64,000 nt of DNA from Pohlia nutans (GCA_022496805.1 CM040087.1:11854001-11918000), one strand, 5' to 3'; counted from the stretch's first letter, positions 13,726-25,600 are shown. Made by a program: numbers and translations. Notes: generated from the letters alone by a model not told the origin.

Positions 13726-13992
13726 TTAAATACAAGTATATTTCCTCCATTGTTTCCAGAGTCAAAGGCTCATACAATGTGCACATACTCTAATGGTCAA
13801 AAACCAAGCTGGACAAACCACTTTGTTAATAAGTTCTCCAATTCACATCAAGAAGCTGTAAAGTACAGTACGTAGAAAATTTGATCATGATCATTGCTTG
13901 ATGGTGCATTATCCCATCCACACGTAATCCCCATTCAAGCCAATAGTCAATCGACACATGTTCCATGTGCACATGAGGTACACACCAAAATG

Positions 13993-14001
13993 TATATATA
14001 A
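13993..14001 (+). promoter_or_regulatory. Putative TATA box of the Cys-rich gene
   Basis: TATATATAA lies 83 bp upstream of the ATG at 14084, a plausible distance for a short 5' UTR. A run of TATG repeats follows at 14033-14044. No transcript evidence is available. Confidence 0.5.
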
Positions 14002-14083
14002 TGCCATGGGACGAGAGCTACTCAATCATATGTATGTATGTATGTGTGCAGTGGTGTATTTTTGCCATTGAAGTTTGATCAGC

Positions 14084-14554
14084 ATGGTGAGGATGAGGAT
14101 GAAGTACTATTGCAGTGCACTACTGGTGGCGATGGTTCTGACGATGATCACCTGTGCGAACGCGGCGCTGCGCGTGGAGAATGATCTGGAACATGGCAAC
14201 CTCACGCTCGTGGGACTGCCGGGCTGCTGCAATTACTGCACAGGCGAAATCTGCCCTGCAATTTGTGAGCCGTGTAATCCTGTGGTCGTTGAGAACGGAA
14301 AGGAGGTGACACTGGAAACAAACGTCGGCCCATATCCTCTTGATGCTCTTCTGGTCCAAGTTGAAGGCGGCGACGTTTACTGCGCAGCTCAGAATGACCT
14401 CCTGCACCTCACAATCACTGCCTTGCTCCAGATTGGCCCTGGAATCGGTTGTGACGCAGATTTTCCTTCCATCTCCGCGAGAATCGTTGATGAAGAAGTT
14501 GAGGGTCCCCCGGACTCCGGCCGGTTTGAAATTTGCTTGACACTGTGCACGTAG
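14084..14554 (+). CDS. Small secreted cysteine-rich protein, unknown
   Basis: An intronless frame of 156 residues starting at MVRMRMKYYCS. A hydrophobic stretch SALLVAMVLTMITCANA (residues 11-27) is a clear signal peptide with likely cleavage after ANA. The mature part has ten cysteines: a dense cluster GCC-NYC-EIC-AIC-EPC just after the start, single cysteines at VYC and GIGC, and a C-terminal EICLTLC. Even numbers suggest disulfides. I do not recognise the family; the cluster is faintly reminiscent of small protease inhibitors or defence peptides, but no inhibitor loop is identified. The start was chosen because the frame has no ATG upstream (only TTG at 14075). GC content is higher than in the surroundings, which supports real coding. 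A TATA box lies at 13993, and a C-family element begins 42 bp after the stop. Confidence 0.62.
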   Translation: MVRMRMKYYCSALLVAMVLTMITCANAALRVENDLEHGNLTLVGLPGCCNYCTGEICPAICEPCNPVVVENGKEVTLETNVGPYPLDALLVQVEGGDVYCAAQNDLLHLTITALLQIGPGIGCDADFPSISARIVDEEVEGPPDSGRFEICLTLCT

Positions 14555-14596
14555 CCCCGGCAATCGGTTTAGAGTTCTGACTTTTGCAGTTGTTAA

Positions 14597-14908
14597 CCCC
14601 TAAACGTACCAACCCTTTGTACAGAAGTAGATGCTAGCCTCAAATATAGATATTAGCATGGCTCAAATGTATACATGAGAGGACCATTGCAAGCATAAAA
14701 TCTACCCAAAAAATTTGACGTACTTGTACTTGGAGGCCTCTACATTATTATCAACAACTCCCCATCATAAGAAATTCATTGTAATTGGTAGAGAATTTAA
14801 CAGGCTTACAAAGGTGACTCGAACGAAAGTCATCCAAGGTTGTATGAGAAAGTTACAAGGCTTTTATCTGTTCATGATCCAGTTTCTAGACGCTGGGACG
14901 TTTAGGGG
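14597..14908. mobile_element. C-family TTAA element
   Basis: A 312-bp element with ends CCCCTAAACGTACCAACCC and GCTGGGACGTTTAGGGG, TTAA on both sides (14593-14596, 14909-14912). The interior matches copies at 28618-28939 and, inverted, at 32921-33159 and 40994-41315. It starts within the 3' flank of the Cys-rich gene. Confidence 0.85.
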
Positions 14909-15335
14909 TTAAGTTGAACTAGCCAGTGGGAGATCGATAAAGCTCGGGATGGTTGTTCCTGTGAACAGAGAATTTGCTGAATCATGGCAATAGTGAAGAG
15001 TATCTGGTATTTGGATTGTGATTAGTGTGCAAGATATTCTAGAATGTTATTTTCAAGAAAGTTAGACGTAGGATATGGTAAAACGTGCCCATCCATACTC
15101 TACACCATCATATATATGATCGGCCATGTGTTGCATACACATGTGGTGAAAGGGAGCAAACAGTGTACTCAGAATCTCATATTCTACACATTCACGTATA
15201 AGTACTCATGTACCTTGTGACCAAAGAGGCTGTTAGTGTATGAGACTGCAACAAGGCATTGTTTCACCACAAATTCCTGTTTAATATCAAAAGAATTACA
15301 ATGGGATTCTATCAGAGTCCACTCTACCATGATTA

Positions 15336-15731
15336 AGGTAGTGGTGCATATTTCCGTCTGAATTTCAAGTTTGCATATTTAGGCATGTGAAAGAAGAAGT
15401 TTATAACTTTTGGATGCTCCATAAAGCTAGTGCAAAGGCATCCCCCAAAAAAACACATTTTTTGTGCATTTCTACAATTTTCTACGAATTTTCAAACCTG
15501 AAAGCATAGAGTGGCCATTCACCGCATGTAGGGTCTTGGCTTTCATGAAAAGTTGGATTCTGAAAATAGTGCGCTTACTGCACCAATCAGAAGCACTCAA
15601 CTTTCCAAGGCATAGACGTAATTAGAATGTTCCTAAGAACTTTTTAGGTCCAGGCTGGGTGGTTTCTAGGACCCAGACCCTAATCTTAGGGGTCGGAAAT
15701 TGGGACTCGTCGGAAATATGCACCACTACCT
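15336..15731. mobile_element. TA-flanked MITE with AGGTAGTGGTGCATATTTCC ends
   Basis: The outer 22 bp (AGGTAGTGGTGCATATTTCC and inverse) form a perfect terminal inverted repeat, flanked by TA at 15334-15335 and 15732-15733. The 396-bp interior has no coding capacity. The AGGTAG start resembles the shorter I-family elements. Confidence 0.82.
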
Positions 15732-15754
15732 TATGTTACAAACCTGCTGATTAA

Positions 15755-15965
15755 CCCCTGCGCGTCTAAAACGCCCATCTGCATCACTGAACTTTGCAAC
15801 GGTGGCATTTTCTTGCTTTACCTTGGTTTTCTGATTGTAATACATCATTTTAAAGCACAAGATCAACAGTGTTGATCGTGTCAATCTGAAGTCATATTCA
15901 CAAAAACAAACGATTTGCAGCAGGGGGTAAGATTTTCCTACACTACACAGTGGACGCTTAGGGGG
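15755..15965. mobile_element. F-family TTAA element
   Basis: Starts CCCCTGCGCGTCTAAAACGCC after TTAA and ends GTGGACGCTTAGGGGG followed by GTAA, so the right flank has one changed base. The interior (CATCTGCATCACTGAA, AACGGTGGCAT) matches the copy at 39431-39661 in the 6PGL gene. It ends about 40 bp before the stop codon of the Arg/Gly/Pro gene. Confidence 0.75.
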
Positions 15966-16003
15966 TAAGTTACTTAACAGGAGAATTCATTCATTCATGG
16001 CGT

Positions 16004-18913
16004 TCAAAACTGGTCAGGATGGCGAAGCACATCGTTTCGGTGATGCTCTTGCTGCAGGGAGTCCGGCTCTTGAAGGTAGCCGGCACGAGAGTTGAGCTGC
16101 CCGGCTCCACCGTACACAGGATCAGAGAACACGGAGGCGTACACCTGATGGGCATATTCGGAGCTGATGGGAGCTGGTGGAGCTCCATGCTCCTGTTCCA
16201 CTTCTGCAGAATCCAGCCTCTGGAGTTGCTGCAATCCACCGTAGACGTACCTTCCATCTCCCAAAGCTGGCACTCTCCTTCTTCCCATTGCACCGGGCAT
16301 TGCGTAGCCAGGTACTCCATCTCCTGGCCTCTTCCCATTCGCATCGTAATACGCAGCCTGGTCTCCATAGCCACCACCCCCACCGCGTCCACCGCCTGCA
16401 ATGAAACTCTCATTAGAAGAGAAACCCTAAATAGTAACCCCTAAAGGACCAAGAAACCCAAATTGGGCCTCATGTTTTTTTTAGCAATTTTGAGTAGGTC
16501 CTAAGTGGACTTCATGTTGTTCAAATTTGTTTATTTTTTGACCAACACGTGCAATGTTCTTCACTGCTTCTGGTGGTTTAAAATTTGGTCTCATCTAAAT
16601 TATATGTTTCACAATATGATTGACATTTTAAAACCAGGAATCCTTGGTCCTTGAGGGGTTAACAACTGTGACTTCTGTTTTGTTTTTGTTTTTGAGGCTG
16701 TCCCATGGAATGAATACTTGGTGAATACGTTGCAAGATACTTGTGCACTCAGGCGGATGAATAATCGCTTACAAGAAGCCCAAATTGAGTCTCATGTTCT
16801 TTCTAGCAGTTTTGAGTAGGTTCTATGTGGACTTCATTGTTCAAAATTATTTGTTCTTTTAATAACGTATGCAATGCTCTTCATTGATTATGGTGGTACA
16901 AAATTTGGTCCCACCTGAATTATATTTTTCACAATATGATGAATTGAATTTGTCATTTTAAAACTATGAATCCTTGGTCCTTTAGGGTTTAAGAACTGTA
17001 CGATAGTGAATACATGGAACTGAGAGCCTCAGGGACCAAATGACTATGGAATTTCTTTTGATGAGGTTAGATTGAGAAAGGCACCTCTTCCGGCATAGCC
17101 AGGCTCTACTGGAGCGCCTCGCCCATAGCTGCCATTTGGTGGAGCTCCCTGGGACACAGACTGTGGGTCTTGGTTGTTATAAGGAGGAGGAGCACCCCTT
17201 CCAACGCCCCTGCCATCCATTCCATTGCCTCTTCCCAATGGGGCTCCACGGCCCGCGTAGCCAGGTGCAGCCTGGTCTCCAAACCCTAAACCACCGCGCA
17301 ACGAAACTCGCATTAGAAGAAGAAGAATCTACTCCCTCCGTCCCAAAGTTATTGTCCAGCTTGTTTGCTTGGTATTTCTTTGAGCCAATTTCATTAATCA
17401 TATTGTAAGAAACATGATTAAAAAAGGTTCCAAATTATGTCACTAGAATGATTGAAGAACATTGCATGTGTTCATTGCAACCTAAATAAAATTAGCCACA
17501 AGGAAGTATTTTTTTTGACCTCCTTAAAAAAGCACTTTCAAACATGACCTTCAAACACTTTGGGACGGAGGGAGTATATGTTAGCAACTGGACGAAATGA
17601 CTATGGAATTTCTTTAGATTGAGGAAGGTACCTTGTCCGGCATAGCCAGGCTCTACTGGAGCTCCTCGCCCATAGCTACCATTTGGTGGAGCTCCCTGGG
17701 ATACATTTGGAGGAGCACCCCTTCCAACGCCTCTGCTGTCCATTCCATACTCTGGATTGCCTCTTCCCAATGGAGCTCCACGGCCTGGCATCTCTGCTCT
17801 GGGATCATAGTCAGATTCTGCATCTCCATACACTGGTCTTGGTCCATTGTAACCAGGGTCACCACCGCGTCCTCTTCCTGAAACGCCTGCAACGAAATTC
17901 TTCTTAGAAACACAAAAAACACGGTGCAGATTTGGTTCCAAATAGGTCAGGGAGCCCATGGAATATACGCAAGCACAGAGTCTTCACTATGTGAAAGGCT
18001 TTTCAATGTTTAGAGATATTTACACCCACGATGTAATTGGACATTACTGACATCCTCCCGCACACTAATTGCATGAAATCATGTCCAACCACAAAGTGCA
18101 ACCGAAACATGACATGATTTCCACTACTGTAGCGTAGTGAAAACAGGGAACTTAACACCTAAAGGACCAAGGATTCATGGTTTTAAAATGACAAGTTCAA
18201 ACGATCATATTGTGAAAATTATAAATTGAATGGGACCAAATTTTATATCACCGGAATTAGTGAAGAATATTACATATGTTGAATAAAAAAAAATTTAAGT
18301 TACCAAGAAAGAATCTACGTAAAACCTACTCAAAATTACTGAAAAAAACAGGAGCCACCTGGTGGCCTTATGGTCCTTCAGGGGTTAAAAAGAGTCTTGG
18401 GGACCAAATGACTTTGAATGGGGTTGAATGGCACCTCTTTCTGCATCCAAAGGCCGTGGGCCTGCAGGGCCTTGTCTTGCTCTCTCCCGGTCTAGCTCGG
18501 GATCATACAAACCAAACCCTGAACCCGGGCCTGAACCTCGTGGCCCTGAACCTCGTGGCCCTGAACCTCGTGGCCCTGGCCTGCAATTAGTACATGAAAA
18601 TCCAACTGCTTTAGTGTAAGCGCAACGCCCCAAATCAGCAATTCCAACTTGAAGCTCTGATGAAAAACTCTTCAGGAAAAAAATCAGTCGAGATAAGTAG
18701 TGCTGTGGATATTATAGAAAAGTGACCGAAAGAAATTCAAATATTTGCTGACCTGTTGTTGTAACCGAGGTCTGGCCCAGGTGGTTGCGAAATGGGAGCT
18801 CCTGGGGCAGATCTGTACTGCCCAGGTGGAGGAGCTCCTCTAGACTGTCCCTCCCGGTCTTGCTCCGGATCATAAAATGCGAAGGAATTCTCTTCCTTGT
18901 ATCTGTTTCCCAT
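16004..18913 (-). CDS. Arg/Gly/Pro-rich repeat protein, unknown
   Basis: Five coding exons, 18753-18913, 18435-18580, 17632-17886, 17085-17285, 16004-16395, give 384 residues. The first junction splits a codon 2+1 and all later ones split a Gly codon 1+2. The protein starts MGNRYKEENSFAFYDPEQ and is full of RGAP units: SRGAPPP, PGRGAPLGRGN, GVGRGAPP, SQGAPPNGSYGRGAPVEPGY. Exon 2 has three tandem GPRGS units. Exons 3 and 4 are near-duplicates. The last exon opens with a Gly run and ends in a less repetitive tail, HHRNDVLRHPDQF. Arg/Gly-rich low-complexity proteins often bind RNA or form condensates, but no RNA-binding fold is visible and I assign no function. A splice donor-like site near 20000 suggests a 5'-UTR intron. 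Confidence 0.75.
16438..16658. mobile_element. B-family TTAA element in intron
   Basis: Begins CCCCTAAAGGACCAAG and ends CCTTGGTCCTTGAGGGG followed by TTAA. The left flank reads GTAA, so one side is mutated. It is inverted relative to the copy at 18156 and lies in the last intron of the Arg/Gly/Pro gene, 43 bp from its final exon. Confidence 0.72.
16766..16987. mobile_element. B-family TTAA element, left-truncated
   Basis: Interior sequence (CCCAAATTGAGTCTCATG, TTTGGTCCCACCTGAATT) and the right end CTTGGTCCTTTAGGG match B-family copies; the left terminus is missing. It shares the intron with the copy at 16438-16658 in the same orientation. Confidence 0.6.
17332..17574. mobile_element. Stowaway-like MITE copy 4, in intron
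   Basis: A 243-bp element with TA flanks at 17330-17331 and 17575-17576. The left subterminal region is the asymmetric type (CCAGCTTGTTTGCTTGG), i.e. inverted relative to copy 3. It sits between the two duplicated exons of the Arg/Gly/Pro gene. Confidence 0.9.
18156..18384. mobile_element. B-family TTAA element in intron
   Basis: Starts CACCTAAAGGACCAAGG after TTAA and ends TATGGTCCTTCAGGGG before TTAA. At 229 bp it is one of the uninterrupted B copies. It lies in the intron between exons 2 and 3 of the Arg/Gly/Pro gene, 50 bp from exon 2. Confidence 0.8.
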
Positions 18914-20365
18914 GTTTGATACTCACGGCCCTTAGTGGCGTGGCTTTCGAAGCTCCAAAAAACAGCTTCCCTGTACACAGAAGAGCAGTTTGCACAAATC
19001 AGCTCACAAGGAACAGAAAAGAGGTGGTGAAGTTTTCTATTAAGAATTCGTTAGATCAATCCAAAAGTACAAATCTAGACATTCTCAATTAAGTAAAACA
19101 ATTAGACATTCTATCTATCTAATAAGAGCATTATCTAGTCTACAATGACATGTCCATGTTGTCACTCTTTTGTTGGCAGGCCAAAAGAGGGTTATAACCC
19201 ATAACAATGTGAATCCTTTGATCAATCAAAATTCAATAATAACAGCTTGACATTATGTCCAACAACATTCTGGAGCCTCATAAGAGGGACATTTGCACAG
19301 CAACAAAAATGTCCACAGATATCCGATCCTAACATTCCAGGGCGAGAGAAGTATACATGGACGACTGCCTTCGCTTTCATTCAAACTTACTCTATGTGAA
19401 TATTATAGACTAAGGTAAGGAAAACCAATAACCAATAGTGTACCTAATGCCAACAGAATCTAGTCATTCTAGAACGTAAATCTAGGTAGGCCATAGATAG
19501 CTTATCATTTGGGTCAACATACAATAAAGGCTCTATGATGTGCCTAGATCTACGTTCTAAAATCATTGCATAGTCTAGATCCTGTCAGCATTAATTGGTT
19601 TTTGTGCTCCTACCTTACTATCAAATTTTTGAGGTTGGAACGCATATTGACAACATTCTAAAAGTATCCCCACCCTGATCAACCCTTTCTGTTTAACTAG
19701 GGTTTTAGAATAGGGGCAAGTTAGGAGCATCCTACCTTAGAGAATTCTCTCTAGATGCTTTTATATGTAAAGATTCTTTCCTTATTGTACTTAGATGATG
19801 TCCTTGCACATCAAAAGTATACTCCTTTGTCCCACTAAAAAGAAGTAACTTCATTCAAACTTTGCGATTAAACCCCCACGTCACAGAAGAGGGCAATTAA
19901 CAACAAAAAAATCATACAACGACTTCAGTTCCTTTGTCTTCAAAACTATCTTCAAACAGACAACAATAGTAAATGACACAAACACAGTTCATGCTCACCA
20001 GTGTGAGTCCCTCGGTCGCCAAAAACTCCCGAGAATTTCCTCAGCTGCCGGCCACAGAATTCTCGCTGCCACAGAGTTTCTTCAATTATTACAGAGATCG
20101 GAATGATTTCACCGTTTTATGAGTAGCAATTCATGAGGCGAGAAAACAAGTTGGAATGAAGAGTGGAGAGTGCTTGTGAAGACCTTCAGTTGTGCAAGCG
20201 AGTCAAATCTAGCCATTGTGTAGATTATGAGAGATGGGGGTCTAAGGGACACGTGGGCGAATCGCGAGTTTGCCAGGGTGGCGGCCCATGGTGGGTTGAC
20301 ACGTAGCGCATGGGTGCCATGTCAGCTACCTGGAAAAATCAGTGTTTGAGGTTGGTACTTGGTAA
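18914..20365. promoter_or_regulatory. 5' region of the Arg/Gly/Pro gene
   Basis: Holds the presumed 5' UTR, a probable leader intron (donor CTG|GTGAGC on the minus strand near 20000, acceptor near 18970) and the promoter. An I-family element occupies 19413-19615 inside that leader intron. The exon model for the UTR is inferred from splice-site shape only. Confidence 0.4.
19413..19615. mobile_element. I-family TA-flanked MITE
   Basis: Ends AGGTAAGGA on the left and TGCTCCTACCT on the right, with TA outside. The interior (TAGGTAGGCCATAGATAGCT) matches the element at 30085-30267 in inverted orientation. The terminal repeat is short and imperfect. Confidence 0.6.
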
Positions 20366-20925
20366 CCCCTAAACGTTCTCAAGATTTGGCAGTTTTTCAA
20401 AGATCCGTTATAAAATGGAACTAAGAGGGGTATTTTCAACTTGATGAATGAATAAAAGTTGAACATTATGAATTTTAAATTCTATTTATATGATTAGATC
20501 TGTGATTGCTATCACCAATATTTTTTCGTAAAATTTGAAACTTAAAATTTAAAAATTCTTTTGTAATATGATTACGAATAAGATATTGAAAATCTAATAA
20601 TGAAATTTGTTATGATAGGTTGAAATGTGATATTCTAAGTGTAGTGATTTTTGGAGAGTTTTTGGTTGCTTAATTTTAGTAGTTGACTTTTTCAAGAACA
20701 CTTTTAGACTAAAATTTGTGAAATTTTGAGTGGAACACTGCAACATGAAATGAGGCATAAAAATTTCACAAATCATCCCCTTTCTAATTGGATCACACAT
20801 GCATGAAGTTGACTTCCCATACAGTTTTAGTAAAAAATCCACACTACAAAAAGTGCATGATCGATGAAAAATCGGAGTTCAAATCCGAACATCATACAAA
20901 ATATGCATGGTTGGGTGGTTAGGGG
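20366..20925. mobile_element. D-family TTAA element
   Basis: A 560-bp element starting CCCCTAAACGTTCTCAAG and ending GGTGGTTAGGGG. The right TTAA (20926-20929) is shared with the next D element; the left flank reads GTAA. The interior has a conserved block around ACTAAGAGGGGTATTTT and, further in, TTGATTACGAATAAGATATTG in the complementary sense. No coding. Confidence 0.8.
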
Positions 20926-20929
20926 TTAA

Positions 20930-21475
20930 CCCCTAAACGTTCTCATCAAAATTTGGCAATTTCCAAAAGATGTATTAAGAAATGCAAATAAGAGGGGTAT
21001 TTTGAACTTGATATATGAACAAAAATTGTACATTGTGAGTTTTTTAATTTTATCCATACCGTTAGATCTATGATTGTTGGCACCAATCTTTTTTATAAAA
21101 TTTGAGACTTCTTCAAAAAAAAAAATTGTAATTTGATTACAAATAAGGATATTGACAATTTCTACATGAAATTTGTTGGGATTGGTTGAAATGTAATACT
21201 TTAAGTGTAGTGATATTTGGAGTTTTTTTGGTTGCTTAATTTTGTGAATTGACTTTTTTAACAACACTTCTACACTAAAATCTTTGAAATTTTGGGTGAA
21301 CCACTACAACATGAAACGAGGCATAAAATTTTCACAAATCATCCCCTTTTAATTAGGTCACACAATCATAAAGCTAACTTCTTATAAAATATATAGTAAA
21401 AAGTCCAAACTGCAAAAAGTTAATGACGGATGAGAAAATTGTGTTTGATTTTGTACATGGTTAGACGTTTAGGGT
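20930..21475. mobile_element. D-family TTAA element, adjoining the previous one
   Basis: Starts CCCCTAAACGTTCTCATC directly after the TTAA that ends the element before it, in the same orientation. It ends TTAGACGTTTAGGG, with the flank changed to TTTA. Same family as 36826-37394, 60777-61323 and 63258-63828. Confidence 0.78.
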
Positions 21476-21479
21476 TTAT

Positions 21480-24400
21480 ATCATCTTCTTTAGTATCACA
21501 TCCTCTATTTTGATACCAACAGTGTTTTTTTTTCTCTGGCTTCTCAAAATCAATAGGCACCAATGTCATGGCACAATTATAGTGGTTTAAATATTACCCT
21601 CCATTGTATGTATGGTATACTGTAACAATGAAAGAGAAAAAATAAATGAAAATTAAAAACTAAAAAACCCTTCTCTAATAGAAAATAGAGTTACACAGTT
21701 CAAGACTCCAACCTTACTAACATTCAGTAACTTTCACTGGCTCTGGGAGGGCTCTGCCTTGCTCTTGAGGAGAATGTGCAAAATATCTAGCATAAACCCA
21801 TGCAAAATCAGTAGGTAGCTTGTTTTACAAGAAGGCGGAGGTATTAGCAACCAGAAGGAGAAGGTCAACAAGATCTCAATGTTCCAAACACATAATAAAA
21901 AAGTAGAATATATTGTAGTGGCTTAATGCCGACACTTGAGCAACACTCAGATTAATGTTGGCTGACAATTCTTTTATTAAATATTAATTAATTAATTAAT
22001 TGAAAGCATGGTAAATTGAACCAATAAAGTATCCTAATTACAATTTTCTTGGTCAAAGGCCATGAATTACTACTAAAAAATCATATAATTAAGTTCTAAT
22101 TTGGTTGCGCCCTCCATTGTCCTAATAGGCCCTTAAATTCAGAGTTTCAAATTAAAATATCAAAAAATGGTTACTAAAAGTAAAGCTTGAAAATGGATGT
22201 CCAAATAAAATTTGGGAACAAATACAATGAATTGAAACATCTTCAATATGAGTATAAATTATATGCTCTTTAAATTCATTCTCCATTTGAGGGCTCCAAA
22301 GAAAAACAATCTTGAAAAAAAAGATAATTAATGCAATTTCAACTTGTTTTATATCTACATTTCAATTTGGTTGGAACTACTTTTTGAGTTTTAACCACTT
22401 TAACCTTACTATAACACACATAAATACATATTGAACATTAAATTTGAATTTTTTTTGTTAGACTTTGTTGACCATTGTATCTTTTATTTTATTAGCAAAA
22501 AAATTTCTAAAAGGATTTTTGGTTCTTACATTGTTGTTTTCTTACAGGGATCATAAGTGGTTTAGTTTACAATGCTTTCACCCATTTTTCATTAAGATTG
22601 TTTGAGTTTTACTTTTTTGTTAATTGTACCAAATCCTTACATTGATTGTATTGAAATTTTGTAGGTACTGTTGCATGAATGATGGAATTACAAAACTATA
22701 GTTGTTTGGCAAAAAAATAAGAGTTAGTTTGTTGGTTTGTATCAAATAATAACAACGATTTAATTTTTTAAATTCAAATTCAAATTTTTATACACATTTT
22801 ACACAATTGGCTTAGTTTTGTTCAATATAGAATTTTAAATCAAAACTATAGCTTTACTAGGCAGTTTTTAAAGTAAAAATATATTGAGGATTTCAACATT
22901 TTAAAGTATTGAAGATGAAATTTATCTCCAATTTTGTTTTTTCACCTATAATACAAAAGAATTATAATTTGGTTAAACAAAAGCATAATTATTTTGGTGG
23001 TTGTATAATATATTCATTATCAAATATAAATAGTTTACATTATAGACTATTTAAAAATAAAAAATCAATGTATACTTTTACATTCTTATCTATTATACGT
23101 TTTGTACTTTTTAACATCTAATTTAAACATATTATGATTTTAATGCTTATATATTGACTATTTCAACAATCCAAAACATAAAATAGTTATAATGTAAAAT
23201 CTTCCAAGTAATGAAATAATTCTTTAGGCAATCAAATTCTTTTACAGTTTTTATTTATTTTTAGATTATTGTTCAAAACGATGATGGTATTATATAACTA
23301 ATTTTAATTCATTATTAAATTATATAATTAGACTTATTGATGGACATCCACTTATAGAAATGTGTCTTGAGGCTCAAACTCTTCAATATTTAATATTCAT
23401 TATTTGCAACAAAATTTGTTGAACTAATACATCATATTGTATTTATAAAATAATTCTAATATAAAAATGATTATAATTTATTTGAATATACAAATCAAAG
23501 AATATGCCCAATTTTCTTTTAAGTAGTCTAATTTTATCATGCATTATATTATTACTTGTAGTAATAATTATATATTATTGATATTTGCAGTTACATTGTA
23601 TTCTATCCTATAGTGAAAGGTCAAATTCAGATGTAAATTATGTTTTTTTGGAACTTCTAAATCCTTGAGAAATTTCAAAAAAAAAATGAAACTTTGTGGA
23701 TAATATTGATATTGAGTTAACAAGTGTTTTTCAAAATATTTCTAATTTGCTATCAAAATTAGCAAATTTAGCAAGTTTATCATCAAAATTAGCAAGTTTT
23801 TTTCAATATTTAATGAAGAAATTTACTTATCAAAAGCCCTAATTTGTTGTGTTAGGATCTTTAAATATATATTTTCTAAAAAAAGACTATTTTGACCCTA
23901 ATGTGCCAATTAGACTTTCAAAATATGGTACACATTTTAGATTTCAACATTTCATGTATATTTTACTAAATCAATTTATTGCCAGTTTATTTATTTGGGA
24001 AGATATGTAATTATGTTGACACTTAGTATAATACTTTTTTTATATGCTCGTTAAATCCATTATAAAATAAAACGCACAAAGAAAAAATCCAAAATTAAAA
24101 ATTTGTATGTCCATACACATTTGTGCTATTTATATACAATCTTGAATCAAACGTATTGATTTTTTTGGTGAGTTTTCATCAAATTAGGAAAAAAAATACC
24201 TGTTTTGAGTCTTCTTTGCTAATTCCATTCATCTTTGTACCATCATTTTTTATAGAAGATGGATTCATTTGTCTTTTTGGCAAATTTGAATTTATTACAT
24301 TGAAAGGATATTTAAATAATGGTGTAGGTTTATCTTGATGATGCATAGTAAACACATTTGGATTTGAAAATGATGAGGGTTGTACCTTAGTGACAATTTG

Positions 24401-25600
24401 ATCTTTACCAAATATTGTCTTAATCCTTGGTTTTTTTTCAAAATCTTTAAATGCTTGATTATCAACTTGGGGATTGAAAAATGGTGTAGGCCTAGGTTGA
24501 TAGTTCATTGAAGTAGATGTATTGGCTTTTATCAATCTATCATCATCTTTCGATTTCAGTTCAATGTCATTTTTGGAATTATATTCAGTTTTATATTTTT
24601 TAGAATTTTTGTTAAAAATTGCACTTGCAATCCAACAAATTGGTTTTGATTGATGCAACATCCAATCATTGGGTCCTTCTTTACTTACATTTTTACCTTT
24701 CATAGCAAAATAAGTCAAAAAATTCTTATACCAAAAGAAAACATCAAATAAATAGCATTATAAATATTATTGAAACATTGTTGCAAATAAATAAAATCAT
24801 ATACGATAACATTGTTGAATATAAATCATTTATTTAAAAAACAAACATTGATTATCAATAAAAAGATCTTTATGATTACTACAAAAACCCTATGATTGTC
24901 ATTGATAAAAAAGTAAAAACTTACGTTAATAAGGTTCTAGTTAGATTAAACAATCATACAACTAAATCTTGTCTATAAACAATAATATAATATACTACAG
25001 TTTGCGTTTACCCAACACAATTCATTCTAGTTACATGAGAAGTGTATGTTTGGTTTAGAAACGCTATGTTTTTTGTACTAAAGTCTATTATTGTGCACAA
25101 TATATTAATCCCTCCTTATCATGCTCTTTATGAAGTTTGTTAGTGCATCTATAACCTAGTTCATACGGTATACAATATTTCTTTTGTTGTAAATATATTG
25201 GCATTAGTATATTAATTAGTATTAAATAATGGTTAATATTAATAATAAAAACTAATCTAATCATTTAAAATATGAGCAAATATTGAAGCTTGTAATAGTA
25301 GTATTTTACCTCACTTTCTGGTTCGACATTTTGAGTGTCAAAATGTAATTTTGACGTAGGGTTCACTTGGGTCTCAACCAATGTAGAAACAACATATGGC
25401 AAAAATTTGAAAATTTGAAATTTTTACGCCAAACCAAAAAATGAGGTACAATATTTGAAAAGTTAACTTATGATTTTCCACCTTGTATATACATTTTCAC
25501 CTCCTAAGTATGATTGTATTGAAAAATTCAATAAAACATTTTGACCAACATGGAGAAATTGCACTCTAACAAGGCCAAATAATTGAAGTTATACATTAAC
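21480..25600. other. AT-rich island, mostly without genes
   Basis: About 4 kb of strongly AT-rich DNA, with a TTAA tandem run near 21980-22000. Frames are short and rich in Ile, Lys, Asn and Phe, as expected by chance. Only the minus-strand frame at 24179-24718 stands out. No LTRs, element ends or RNA genes were recognised. Confidence 0.55.
24179..24718 (-). CDS. Isolated 179-codon frame, unknown
   Basis: An open frame far longer than others in this AT-rich region. The translation is hydrophilic, rich in Lys, Asn, Asp, Ser and Pro, with the motif PRPTPFFNPQ and later DKPTPLFKYP, which look like an imperfect internal repeat about 65 residues apart. No signal peptide, membrane segment or domain was recognised. 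It could be an exon of a fast-evolving gene, a piece of an element, or chance. Confidence 0.25.
   Translation of the reverse strand: MTYFAMKGKNVSKEGPNDWMLHQSKPICWIASAIFNKNSKKYKTEYNSKNDIELKSKDDDRLIKANTSTSMNYQPRPTPFFNPQVDNQAFKDFEKKPRIKTIFGKDQIVTKVQPSSFSNPNVFTMHHQDKPTPLFKYPFNVINSNLPKRQMNPSSIKNDGTKMNGISKEDSKQVFFFLI

Noticed and set aside
14120..14563. 147-codon minus frame opposite the Cys-rich gene.
   Set aside because: Antisense shadow; the plus frame has a signal peptide, TATA box and ordered cysteines.
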